This document shows positions 47,758-61,026 of a DNA stretch of 64,000 nucleotides, piece by piece. This DNA comes from Aldrovandia affinis (lineage: Eukaryota; Chordata; Actinopteri; Notacanthiformes; Halosauridae). A model generated the notes under the pieces. It worked only from the letters and a program-made list of their open reading frames with translations. It was not told the DNA's origin and ran no database searches. Numbering within the stretch: position 1 is the first letter of the stretch; every line of letters begins with the position of its first letter. The position numbers and the translations under genes were made by a program. The DNA is taken from NCBI GenBank assembly GCA_029706075.1, contig JAINUG010000002.1, positions 1,795,314 through 1,859,313 on the forward strand, given 5' to 3'.

Positions 47758-50700
47758 CTTTTGCAAATGTTGCGAAAGCAAAACATTTACACATGAACAT
47801 AGATGACGAATTTTCCCTTCTCTCTGTCTCTCTCCTTTTCGCTGATTTGTCTGGCTTTCTGAAGCACATTCTTCAGGCTGTTTCAGTGAGTGAGGAAGCT
47901 GTTTTTGGCCGGGGACATTAAATGAACTGCGCGGCCGTCCTAAAGCCAAGCAGGGCAGCGCTGAATGCAGTGGGAGGTCGTTCGACTGTGGCCGTTGTGA
48001 AGAGCACAACCCCGGGCTCCTGTTTGTTGTTTGTAGTTTGTTGGGCAGCACTGCCATTGTGTGCTATTGACAGCAACACTCGTGCGAACTTGAACAATGC
48101 CGACTTTGTCTACCGACTTTGCCATCGAACTGAGACAGTCTGAACTAAATTCATCATTTTCAGTTCACACGGCATTTGTTTGCACTTACTCACGAGTCAA
48201 AGTGAAACCATATGTTGGAATCCAGGCCTGAGTGTTCCTCTCTGCGGTAACGCCTGGCCTGGATGGGGGGGAGGGGGGTGATATCTGCAGCTCTGTCTGT
48301 TTGCCCAGTCTCACAGCGGCGCCTGCGCGCTCGCTGGGGTTCGACCCCACATCACGCGGTTTACGATGCGTGACTGCTTGAAGGGGGCTTAAAAGTCACC
48401 GAAGAATAAAATGCTGAACGAGTCCAAGATTGTGACATCACCAGGAATCTTCACAGTCCACGGGACCTGAGAGATGTCCGGATTACTTATAAGAGTTGCT
48501 CTTGAGTCTCCATGGCAACCTCAGGGAGAAACACCACAGAAGCACCGATCAGGTGCAACAGTCATCACGTGTGTGCCTGTTTACCACCCCCTGGGAAGGC
48601 TGATAGCATACCCATATACATTAGCTCTCGCTGAGCCACTGGGCACATTCCTTTATCTGCCCAGCAGCCAACTTACATAACTAACATTTTGGATAGTTAT
48701 GCTACTGAACATGCACTGAAGTGGTTCAGGTTAAGGGTCCTCGTCCAACTGCAGTGCTCCTCCCAGGATTAAAATCTTCTTCCAGCAGTTGTTGATTATG
48801 ACGTGGTTGCCCTCCTCCCAGTTCAGTTCAGTTCAGCTCAAATGGCTTTATTGGCATGACAAAAACACGCTTACGTTGCCAAGGCATATTCTGAAATAAT
48901 CAAAAACAACAAATAACCAATAGGAATTGAACTACAAAAATAATATATTTAACAAAATAAAATGATGCACATACATGCATTACATTCATGTAATGTAAAT
49001 GTAATGTGCATACAAATAACTGCCAAAATAAAGGAAACACTAACATACAGTGTCTTAATAGGGTGTTGGGCCGCCACAAGCTGCCAGAACAGCTTCAATG
49101 ACCCATGGAATAGATTCTGGATTACATTACATTGATATTTGCAGTCAACTGATATTTTGTCTGTTTTGCCTTGAATAATGTCCTGCCCAGCATTTTTATA
49201 TATGGCCCTAAGCATGATGGGATGTTAATTGCCTAATTATCTCAGGAGCCACACCTGCATGGAAGCACCTAATTTTGTATCCCTTATCAAGTGTTTCCTT
49301 TATTTTGGCAGTTACCTGTACAGGATATGTGCATGAAAATAGCCACGGGCCATATATTGTCTTTATTTTGTTTCTGTGTTGCTCACTGTCCCTCTCCCAC
49401 ACACTGCGCTGCCAAAGCCGCACATTACCTCATCCCTCTCAAGAGGAATGGCAGTCTCTCAACCTTGTGATCCTGCGTTCCTTGTGTTTTGGGGAGGCAC
49501 ACTTGCCATGTATTGTTTCCCATTTGGTCAGGAAGTGCAGCTCTGTCTCCAGTTACACAAGTTTGTCCTGTCTGGGCGGCAAGGTCTAAATCCCACTGGC
49601 CCTGTGCCACTCTGACCCACCTCGGGCACCCGCGACTGTCGCCTAACGTTCCCCAACAACGTTGCCACATGACGCCATGGCGTGCTGTGTGGAGGTCACG
49701 TGACCGCAGGGGGTGTGTCTCTCTCTCCCACAGGGGCACGTGTTCTCTCTGGGCGCCACCCTGGCGGCCGCTCTGGACTTCGTCATTGAGCCGGAGCTGG
49801 AGCCGGAGCTGGGCCCGGAGATCAGGCGCCTGCTGGAGCAGATGCAGCAGGAGATGCCGTCGGATCGCCCCGGCATCCAGGCAAGGAGGCCCCGTCCTAC
49901 AGCCTCACAAAACAGCCACCTCCGCAGGGTCCTAGACACGCTGTGTCACTGAAGCACGATCACTGCACAAACGCGCTCTGCGGATGCCTCTGTCCATCGT
50001 ATTCATGTCCACTCCCCATACAGCGGATCGCAGCGGCCAAGAGAAATAAATAACTGCTGTCTTCACTCGATGAATGAACAGTGATATAAATCTTTATTCT
50101 TTTGTAACCTTGAAGCATAGTTGAATCTGACAGCGGCTCAGGGGGAAAATCATGAGAGAAATAATGAATGCGTTTTCGCAGCGTTGAGAGACGGAGGGCG
50201 CAGGGCGCAGAGTCAGACGAGGGGACATGCTGGCTCACATGCCTCCGTCTGTCTGTCTGTCTGTCTCTCCCTCCACAGGACATCGTCACTCTGGGGGCGG
50301 GGCAGCTGCAGCAGCACTCCTCCATGAGCATCTGCCGAAAGCTCTCTGCCATCGGGAGGCGAGTCCTGTCTATCGAATCCGTTGGAGCTTTCTGTGGTAC
50401 ACGCGCCATCTCTAATTCTCTCTCTTTTTCTCTTTCTCTCTTCTCCCTCTCATCCTCTCTTTCTCTATCTCTCTCCCTCTTTGGTTGGTTTGACACAGGA
50501 AATATTAACAAGCAAATCAATCAAATGACCATTGGGACTTCACTGGAAATTCAAAATAATTGTAATGCTGTTGCAGGGGGTGTAACGTCTTATTTAAATT
50601 CACAGATGGACTGGAAGGTTCCTGGGCAGTTCAACAGCAGCTGCGAAGGGCCAGGCGGCGATCTTCTTCCGACCCAGAGGACGTCACGAGCGTGCTCAGG

Positions 50701-53700
50701 AATCACACGGGAGACTGTGTGGAAGGGGACATGCAGAGCGTGCCGCACACCGGGCACTTCTCGCCCTGCAGGGAAGGTCCTCAGTCCCATGGGCTGGAGG
50801 AGGCCCCGTTTGAACCATGGTCAGACAGCAGGTCGCAGAACAGCTCCCCGGTCCGGAAAGCACTGGGGCGGTCGGGGAGATCCAGGGCCGTGCTCAACCG
50901 GTCCAGCTCCGTCCCCGATTCTAACAACCCGCCCGCCCACCTGCCCCTCCACGTCAACAGAAACATCCCCCTGACCAACCTCACGGAGATCGGAGCCGAG
51001 GAGAGCGTGGCCGATGCGATCGCGAGGAACGGCGGGCTCTGCAACGGCGACCGCAACCCGGCAGCTGAGTACCACGACCCGAACGCGGGCGTGTGGGCAG
51101 AGAGAGGCGGGAACGCTGGAACGCTGGAATTCCTGCGGTCTTCTCTAGATGGAAATAGGAACTTGACCGAGAAGTTCCACCGCGAGCTGAGTCCTGAGGT
51201 GTCCCTTCGTGACGGGGTCCGAAATCTCGAGGACTGTCCTGACCCCACAGGCAGTGACACCACCATGAGCAACAGCATGTACAGTCCCAGCAATCACATG
51301 ACTAAAAGCATGCTGTGCCTCAATGAGGAGACTCAGGATGAAGTGAGTCACTTAAAATCAAAATTAATCAGCTTCAGTTATGCAATTAATCAATCATGCA
51401 ACACTATCCAATCAGCTGTAACATCTCTTAATAATTCATGGAATAGTGAAATATAGCTACTACAAGAAGTAGGGAATATACTACTTCCTTTAGTATATAA
51501 GGTGTTCGTTTGGGTTTAGGTCCAGGTGAAATGTTCACAAGCTGATCTGCTGAATGAAAAGGCCATAAAATCAATCACATTCAATTAAAAAAGTTAACCT
51601 TACTGTCTTTCTGGAACCCTTTTCCCTACTTTGATTCTAGTATGAGAAGTTATCAGTGGTTGATCAGCCTCAGTGGGTGTGGTGTGTGTCGTGAGCTCTA
51701 ATTGGTCTTTGTCGTAACATGTGACATGTCATTGGTCTGTATGTGAGATGTAAGCTGTGTGTGTTCTCCCCAGTGGATCTCTCTGAGGGAGCTGCTTTCT
51801 TGGTATTGCCAGCCATTATCGGTGAATGAGCTGTGGGCCCTGTGCTACACCTGCCTCTCCACCCTACAGACCTACATCGATTTCCCAGGTGAGGCAACCA
51901 CTTCCTGCATGTTCTCTGCTGCACCAATGATAGGGGAGCTCCTTGCTGTGTTCAGACTCCACTCTGACAAGCCAGCCAATGATCAGTCTCACTCCTGTTA
52001 CATTACCAGCCTACTGAGTCCATAGGAATACAACTCTAAACACCTTTTTTGATTTAGATTATGACTTTTGGTGACACCCTTTGTTGGACATTGTTGTACT
52101 TATTTAACCTGTATTTGTTATGTGAAAGGAATATATAGCGATGTCTACAGATAATTGTTCTGTGATCTAACTCTCCCTGTGGCCCCTCCCTGTCATTTAC
52201 TGTGTTTAAACAGGATACTTATGCCTGGACTCTGTGTATTGGCTGGCTGTTTCTCAAGGAACACAGGTATAGTCATTATTGTACTGTTTCTGGTCAAACC
52301 ATCAAGAACACAGGTTATTTCACAGTCATTTCAGTATGTGATTCATACATTAAAGGGTGGTCAGGCCTGTATGCTGGTCTGGTCATTTTTGTATGCCTGT
52401 CTAGTCATTACACTCCACCGGCCCATTCATCATAGCATACTGTTATTTCATTATACTGGTACAGCCATTTCAGTATAGTGGTTCAGTAATAGCTCTATAG
52501 TAATGAAGCCATTACTGTACAGTGGGCCAGTAATTGTTGCATACTGGTCCAGTCATTCATATTTTTACTTAGGGAACCTGAAATAGCTCACATGCTGTTA
52601 TCACCTAAATGGACAGCTCACACATGTGTTTTACAAGTAGTCAATGCTATTGCATTGAGTAGAATCAGGCTCATCAAAGATATTTTGGATGAAAATCTGC
52701 ACTTGTCACACTGTGTATTCTGTTTTGTTTGTATTTTATTTTCTCTTCTCCCTATGTTATAGGATCTTGTGATCCATTCTTTTTGGCACCGGAATTTCAA
52801 GAGCATGGAATTGTTACTGAAAAGGTTTGTTGCATATAATAATAATAATAATAATAACAATAATAATCATCATCATCATCATAATAATAATGTGCTTATC
52901 AAACAGGACACTCAAAGTACTTTCCAACAAAGGACAATATAAAGTACAGGTAACTGCCAAAATGTAGGAAACACCAACATAAAATGTCTTAATAGGGCTG
53001 CAACCTGACAATAGTATTCCTCTCTGTGAAGTTTTCGATGGACTGTTCTTGATTAAACGTCCTGCTCATACCCTGGATTGATATTTTCAGTCAACTGATT
53101 CAGAGTTGCTTGTCCATTTTACCTTCTTGGACCAAGCACCTGCATTCAATATATGTACGTTGTATCCCTCATTTTGTATCCCTCAAGTGTTCCCTGTATA
53201 TGGTAGAAAATAAATAATCATGTACAATAAATGAATTATGGAGAGAGAAAAAATAAATTCCAGAGAATCAAATGCAAGTTAAAATGATATATAATTATAT
53301 TATGTTTTTACTATTTTTTATGTTTGTGTTTGTGACTTAAAATAATAAGTAAAATAAGATGGTCTGAGCAGCCCAGAGGTTCACTGAAAAAGCGATCAAT
53401 AATTTAGGGGCCTGCAAAGAGAAAGTGAGGTCTCCATTTGTTTTAAGACAAGTCAAAGGAATGCTAAGAAAATCCTTATTTGATCTGTGAGCCCATTTTG
53501 GTTGATGCAGATTGCAGAATCAGTAGCTCAGAGATGTATTCAGGGGCTAAACCACGTAGCTACTGGCTTAAAGGTAATCAGTAAATCTCAAAATAAATTC
53601 TAAAAGTAACTGGGAGCCAATGTCAGGAGGCGGTTCTGGAGAAACTTCTGAATTCATGTGCATGCTGTATATTCTCCCTAAGAATGTACATTTCAGTAAA

Positions 53701-56700
53701 GTGTCCTGGTTTGGCCTTTTTATTTTGTTAGGTCTGCGTTTACGGTGTAGCGGCCATCATTTGGGCCACCGCCAAGTTCAGCCTGTCTCCCAATCAGAAG
53801 CTGGCAATGCCACGGAAATTGAAGCGGCTGCTTCTGGAAATGGCCAAGAGAATCCCCATGGAGAGGCCGTCTATTGTGATGGCAAAAAAGGTACAGTTTT
53901 CTGCTCCGTCGCTCGTTTCATCAGAGGTAAACAAAGTGCTTTCTGGGCCAATGCTTCTCAGAGAATACATCAAATGAATCAAACCTATAACATTTCTTAA
54001 AGAAACTACAAATATTTATGTGTAAGCTGTTTCACTGTTGTTTTAAATCAACTTAACCAATACCAATTTCTCCTAACCCTCCCCCGACTGAGCATACCAT
54101 TAATGCTGTTTTTTCACAACTGAATTCAATACTGACAGCACTATATTTAATCGGATATCATTTATTTGTGAATGAAGTGTGCTGTTGAAGCCGTGCGTAT
54201 GCTAACAGAAAGGTACAAGTAAAGGTATTCGTGTTCATTTAACAAATCATCCACACAAAAATGTATTCAGATGTATTTATAAAGAATAATTAGCTGTTCA
54301 ATGGGGTTGAACAAAGTTATTTATTCACACACTTGTGTTAATATCTTCCCCTTGAGTGCAACCGAGGCAGCTGTCTAAATTTGTCTTAATTATTTGTTCG
54401 GTTAATTGTTATAGGCCTCATTTAACAGCTAATTGGACAGTAAACATAGCGTATTACTCTCCCAATATCACAAAATTGTTTGGATTACATGTTTCAGCTG
54501 AAACAGGGCACGCCACGAATAATGTTGCCAAACAGTAGACCTCTTTTTGAAGCAACAAAAGCACCCTCCCCCTTAATTTCACAGTCGGGGTTTCCCAAAT
54601 TACCTTTTTCCACCGCAGATTGCACAATGTTTCTCTCCTTTATCATAAAGGGCTGCTGGGATTGTCTGTTTGATTAAAGACGACAGAAACATTTCTCTCC
54701 TTATCCCGCACACCTGCGGGTCTCACGTGTTCAGGAAAGATAACCGTAATGTTTCTGTCCCGATACTGCAGAGTTGCCGTGATTACCTGAACCACCAGGG
54801 AGCCACTGCTGAGGTCGTGTGGGCCAAGCTGATCCACAGAGCTCACCAGGTCTCTCATCATTTACTCTTTATTTTGTTTTGCTTAAAGAATTTACATATT
54901 TTTACAGCTGCATATTTACATGCATATATTTTTACAGCTGTATATCAGTGGACTTTAGAACTACAATACGGTTTATTAGGCAGCTTATGCTGGCTCGGTG
55001 GCTGCAAGGCTGACAATAAATCGTATTTTAGTGTAGAATATGAAAATACTGTCACCATTAGTAAAATAAAGCACTAAAAGTGTGTTAGGATTTATGAACT
55101 GAAATGCATTTTTTGCATTGTCTCTACTCAACTTGGATTTACATTTAATCATTTAGTCTTTAGCCCTGAGTAATCAGCCTTTTGTACAGTACGAACCCTG
55201 AGTCACAGTGTGGGTGGGCCAGATTATTTTCCATGTCTTGTACTTGACTGCCCCCCTCAGTCAGAGTGAGAGAATGCAAGACTTCCTTTCAATTCTGCTG
55301 TAATGTACAGGAAGTAGACAAAATAATGGAACTAAATGAAATTTGAAGGAACTAAATCCCAATTATAAAGGAGTCTACACGTGTTTCATATAAAGGGTCA
55401 ATACTAATGACCAATGTGTTTCAATGTGTTTTAATATCAACAGTTTAACATGTGAGTTTATAAAGCAACATGAGAGATCTAATAGATTTTGGTCAAATAG
55501 TAGGTGCCCAGATTGCAGGTGTGTTAATCACAGAAATGGCAATATTTTTTCACGTATCAAGGGGAACAGAGTCGAAAATCATGACGGCATACGCCAAACG
55601 GGAACAGTGGTCGCAGGTCGAAGCTCACCGACAGGGATAGAACACCAGAATGAAGTCAAACACCTTCCATGGCCTCCCCAATCACCAGATCTAAACACCA
55701 TTGAACCTCTATGGCAGGGGTGCACAACTCCAGGCTTGGAGGGCTGGTGTGTACGCTGTTTTTGTTCCAGCCAATTACAATGGCTTAATTTTCAAAAGGC
55801 AGTTTACATCAATGCTGGTCCCCTCCTATCGGACCATAGTAAAGCATTTTCACCAAAGATATGTGTGCGGTCTGCAGCTGTAGCTCCTGACTTTATTCAA
55901 AAGGTTAAATCAAATATATGATTGGGCTAATTAAATCATTAAGAGCAGAAGTTGAAATCCTGAAATGGATCAGCCTCATTGTGCACCCATGCTTTATGGG
56001 AAGTTCTGGAATGGAGAGTGCGGAGTAGATTTCCACCAATTTCATCTCTCAAAGAACTGGACTTAAAAACTTGTATAACAGCATTCCGAGAAGGACTGTA
56101 TCTGTTCTGAAGGCAAAGGGTGGCCCAACTCCTTATTAATAAATATTCATATATTGTTGGGTGTTTCCATTATTTTGATCTACAGCCTGTATATGTTAAT
56201 ACAGTCAACCCCAATATTATTCACACCCTTGATAAAGATGAGCAAATAAACATAAAATAGGTTATGGGCTATAATGTATGCTAAAAAAATAGAACATTAT
56301 ATTATTTTATACTCATAGAATTTCTCAGAGAAAAAGATTTTGTTTAAAAAGTAATATTTTCCAAGTGTCACAACTATTCACACTCCTGTTTGCAGTACTT
56401 TGGGCACCAAAACAACCTAATAACATCAAAGATAAACTACCATCTTTCACCGTAGTTATATAAGTATTATTATTATAATATTTTTTTTTTATTTTACCTT
56501 TATTTAGCCAGGCAGGTCACTTAAGAACAAATTCTTATTTACAAGGATGGCCTAACAAGAGGTAATTAGCAACAACAACAAAATACAATATACAGTATAT
56601 ATATATGTAAGTGTTCGGCATAAGAACATAAGAATACATAATGACAAGAACAGGCTGTTGAGCCCATTTAGTATCGCCATTTCCAGTCTAGAGAATATCC

Positions 56701-59700
56701 AGTACTGTATCAAGCTTGGACTTGAATACCCCAAGTGTCTCTGCCTCTACTACATGACCTGGCAAGCTGTTCCACACATCAACAAAACATATTTTAATTT
56801 ATTTTTTAATATGTGCATGCTTTGTACAACATGTCAACTAAGTCTTTGTAGACTTCTAGACCCAAGGGCTCATGAACTAGAGCGCTTTTAGTGAGCGGTG
56901 TCCCAAAACCTTTTCAAGGTGGACAAATTTCTATTGAGCATGTCACTGGCCTTATTCACCTCTGTGATACTGAGAATCACAATACATGTTGTTGCCTGTG
57001 AGACACACACATTAAAGTCCAAAGTAAATACCAAAGAATTGTATAGCAAGAATGTTTTTTCCCCAATGGTAAAAAAGTTACCAACAGGCATTTACCATGA
57101 TCAACAAAAAAAATAAAAACAGCAACAGCTGTCAACATTAGCAAAATAATAAAATATATAAAAATATTGCACCAAGCCTCCTGGGTGGTCTAGTTGTTAC
57201 AACGTTCAATGCTGGCTGCTGCGACCAGGGTTCAATTCCAATGGTCGCGCCAGAGTCGGCTCTGGCCAGGAGTGCCACTAGGGGGTGGCAATTGGCTGTC
57301 CGCCCCAGGGAGGGGGGAGGGAAGCCAACATGAGTTCGCTGCGTATAGGAGTGGCTCTGGAGTACCGGAGTACGGCAGACGGCTTGGCGAGTGCCGTCTC
57401 TTAGGTGACTATACTTTGCCTTTGTCACTGGGCTATTGCAGCTAACTCACCATATGAGGGGGGATTGACAAAGATAGGGGTACTAAATTGGGAGAAAATG
57501 GAATCAAATCAGAAAGAAGTTTGGAGTGTACGCGAGCAAAGCTTGTGTACACACATTGCCCACATTAGTGCATATTTCCCACATTAGCACATTAGCGCAT
57601 ATTTACTGCATGCAACATGGCTGCCACGCCATATGACACAACAAGTTTGATGTCACGTATCCCTAGGAAATAACATTATTAACTTGTTTGCCAAGTTCAA
57701 AGGTTATGCGAGCATCAGATGTGGATGAATGGCTTGAAATGGAAACAACACACTTTCACCATGCGCAGGATGGCCATGCGCAGGATGTGTTTTGTGTTAT
57801 GTATGGAAAGAGAGTAATATTTTTAACCTTTTTGCACAGCTTGAAGCTTATACAAGCATTGGATCAAGCAGAATGTCAAAAAACTGTGTAAAATGCAAAA
57901 TGGCAACCGTTAGGGGGCGTGGCCACCAGGCCTTACACAACTCTGAGCTGTTTGCTGTAGGAGGCTTCCGAACATGATTTCGCACATGTTATAAGCAAAA
58001 TGGCGCACAGCATGGGTCCTGGGCCAAGATACAATCTAAGGCTTCGCAATTTAAGTGGGTTTGGTATATGCATGCATAATATCAAAACCCTTTAAATTGC
58101 TCTAGGAGGCTTGTGCTTCAAAGCAAGGTACATTGGTACAAAGCGAGGTATGCGAAACACCTACATTTTTGGTGGTGCGCAAACATTGGTGGGCGTGGCC
58201 GCCAAAGCATTCATGCGATTGCTTTTTGGGGGGGGGAATTTGGATACTACACTTGTTAATGACTAATGACAACCTAATGATAATGTTCTACCAAGTTGGC
58301 CCTGGGAGGTTTGTTTAGCCAAAAATGGTGCAAAAGAGTTGTGTTTTTTGGGTGTAGTGGTGTGGCCTTTGGGCGCTTCCAAAACATTCCATGCGCAAGT
58401 TTTATTTCCATTGAGAAAAGTGGCAACATAGAAGTCCACGCCGGAAAGACATTGAAAAAAGTGGGCAAGCAACGACTAATAAGCTTCTGTCCTTTGGGCT
58501 TGGAAGCCTAATCATACCATGGGTTGGATGAATACTTGAATATATACACGTATGAATATATGTATACGTGTGGGTAAATCCTTCTCACTTCTAAAAAAAG
58601 TTCTGTGTTAATTCGCCCAAAGACACTTTCAATGTTACTTCAGCAGCGGAAATTCTTCTCATTTGTACATTCATGATTCCAGATTCAAACTAAGCAGCTC
58701 TGCAGATCTGTCAAGTTACGAAATTAATGTCCAGACAATCGATCAGAAAGCCTATGTGGGAGTTTTCTAAAGCAGCGTGACTTGTTTGCTTAGATAAAAA
58801 GCAAACAAGATTGCAAAAAAGATTGCAATAATTTAGTGGAATTGTTTTCTAACTTACCCAGAAATGTATATATTGCTAGTTAGCCAGCCAGCTTCTATAA
58901 TTTCTGCCTTTTCAGCTAACAGCTTTCAACTTGGTTTGTGTGATAAGTTATTTGTAACTTGAAACCATACTGTAGAGTTAAAACACATTTGGAGTACTTG
59001 GTGTTAACTAGCTAGCTTGCTAGCTACTCTAACACCTGCCTGTCACATAAGTTATCTGTTACATAGTTTGCTAACATGTCTGGCTAGCTGTGATTGGCTT
59101 CTTAGCACACAAAATATCTGGCAATCTAGATAGCTAGCTTACTAGCTTACTACCCATGGCTAACTAAAACATTTGCAAGAAACTATTTAATGCTAAATGG
59201 CGTATATTAGTATATATTATATTAATGCTCTCAGGGCAGTTGGAGCTAGCTTGCCTGATGTTACTAGCCAGACATGTTAGCAAGCTATGAAACATTCACT
59301 AACATTAGCTAATGAGATAGCACCCATATTAAAATGCAGTAAACAGTGAATTTATCAGTTTAATATATAGACATGAACGGACTGTTTCCTGACTGATTTA
59401 GCTACAGCTTTCTTAACTAAATTAGCTAAATTAGCAAGTTGATGCATTTCAGTCCATGTTTCATGAGCTAGATAACTGAGTTGAAACATTCAACTGTGCC
59501 AAAGTCAGCTAACATAACAGGCTAGCTGCTAACAACTGTTGTGTAAGTAGCTAGTCAAGGAAGTTTAAAAGACTAAAAAGCATTAACTTCCTTTTAGCTA
59601 GTATGTGTATTACGTAGCCAGCTAAGCTAAGCATACTATTGACAACAATTGCTAGTGGCTAGCTAGCTAAAGTCACATATGCAGTTCTTCTACATACCGC

Positions 59701-60991
59701 TATCGGAGGACTTTTCCCTAACTTCTCTTGCCCCTTGCAATTGACATACGGTTCCTAAGGTATTTCATTGTCTGTCTTTCCAGGTACTAACTTTCAACTT
59801 TCTTTTTTCTACCTACATTCAAATGATTTCCATCGGCTGCAGACAAGTACAGCGTCTGCCCCTCCATTTTCAGCAATGTACGTAGGCTATACACTTTTTC
59901 CACACAAGCCTAATTTAAAATACTGGGGTATTGTGGCATGAAAAAATGGTGGAATTGCTTTATAATTTTCAGAGGGTATCAAATAATGATATGTCATGTT
60001 TATCTCAATTTTCACAAATTATGAACAGGGGTTTTCGTTGCATGAACTCAAATGTTATGGGTTTTTTGCCTCTGCTGGTCCTGGTGCTCTTGGTCTATGG
60101 AATCATGAACTCTAGAAAATACCAAGACATTTTGACAAAAAAATGGTTCTCTCTGCCAGGATGCTGAAACTTAGCTGCAAAAGATCTTTCAGCAAGACAA
60201 TGATCCTAAACATACCTCAAAATCAACTAACCAAACGATTTATGTTTTGCAATGGTCATCTCAGTCTCAAACTAGAACCTGGGATCGAGAATTTGTGATT
60301 TGAATTGAAGAGGACAGTCTATAGGTGCAGACCAAAGGATCTTGAGGATCTTGAAAGATTCTGTATGGAGGAATGGTCAAAGGTCCTCCCAATATGCTCA
60401 CCAATCTTATGAAAAAGTATAGAAGATGACTCAGTAGTGTCAAAGGGAGGAATATTACATGTTAAACAAAATACTTTTCTCTGAAAAATTGCATTAGTAT
60501 AAAAGAATATAATATCCCCATTTTTTGAGCATACAATATGGTACATTATTTGTATTCTTTATGTTATACAACCTTTTTTGCCTCATCTTTATCAAGGTTG
60601 TGAATGATTTTGGAGTTGACTGTATATATCTGTTAAGTTCACTGTTTGACCTGCTGTACTTTTATTTAATGCAAGGCACACCTCAGGGATTGTAGTGCAG
60701 AGTCTTTGGACAATATGAAGATGGAGAATCAGGAGGAATCATCCCAAATCAAAATTGGTGGGTTTGATGAAATTGCATTTTGTTATTTTGAGTGTAACTG
60801 AACATGACAGGGCACATAAAATGAATCACGATTATTTACCACAGGCTAAAAATAAAGTATATATATATAGAAAGAGAGAGAGAGAGAGAGGGGGGAGAGA
60901 GGGAGAGTGATAGAGAGTTTATCCTAATCAGAATCATTTAAAAAATCACAAACACTTACACAAATCTCATGAATAGTCTGCTTTGCTCTGG

Positions 60992-61026
<35 letters not shown>

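Larger units (their letters stand above)
56201..60622 (+). mobile_element. 4.4-kb Tc1-like element, expanded by insertions
   Basis: The left end begins cagtcaaccccaatattatt and the right end is the complement, ending tttggagttgactg; similarity runs over 40 bases. TA flanks both (56199-56200 and 60623-60624). Transposase relics lie at 59960-60420 (ILVLV-like and QQDNDPKHTS-like stretches, then VLQWSSQSQ). Nested repeats account for 56480-57540. The GCTAGC-rich middle is unexplained. Confidence 0.82.
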
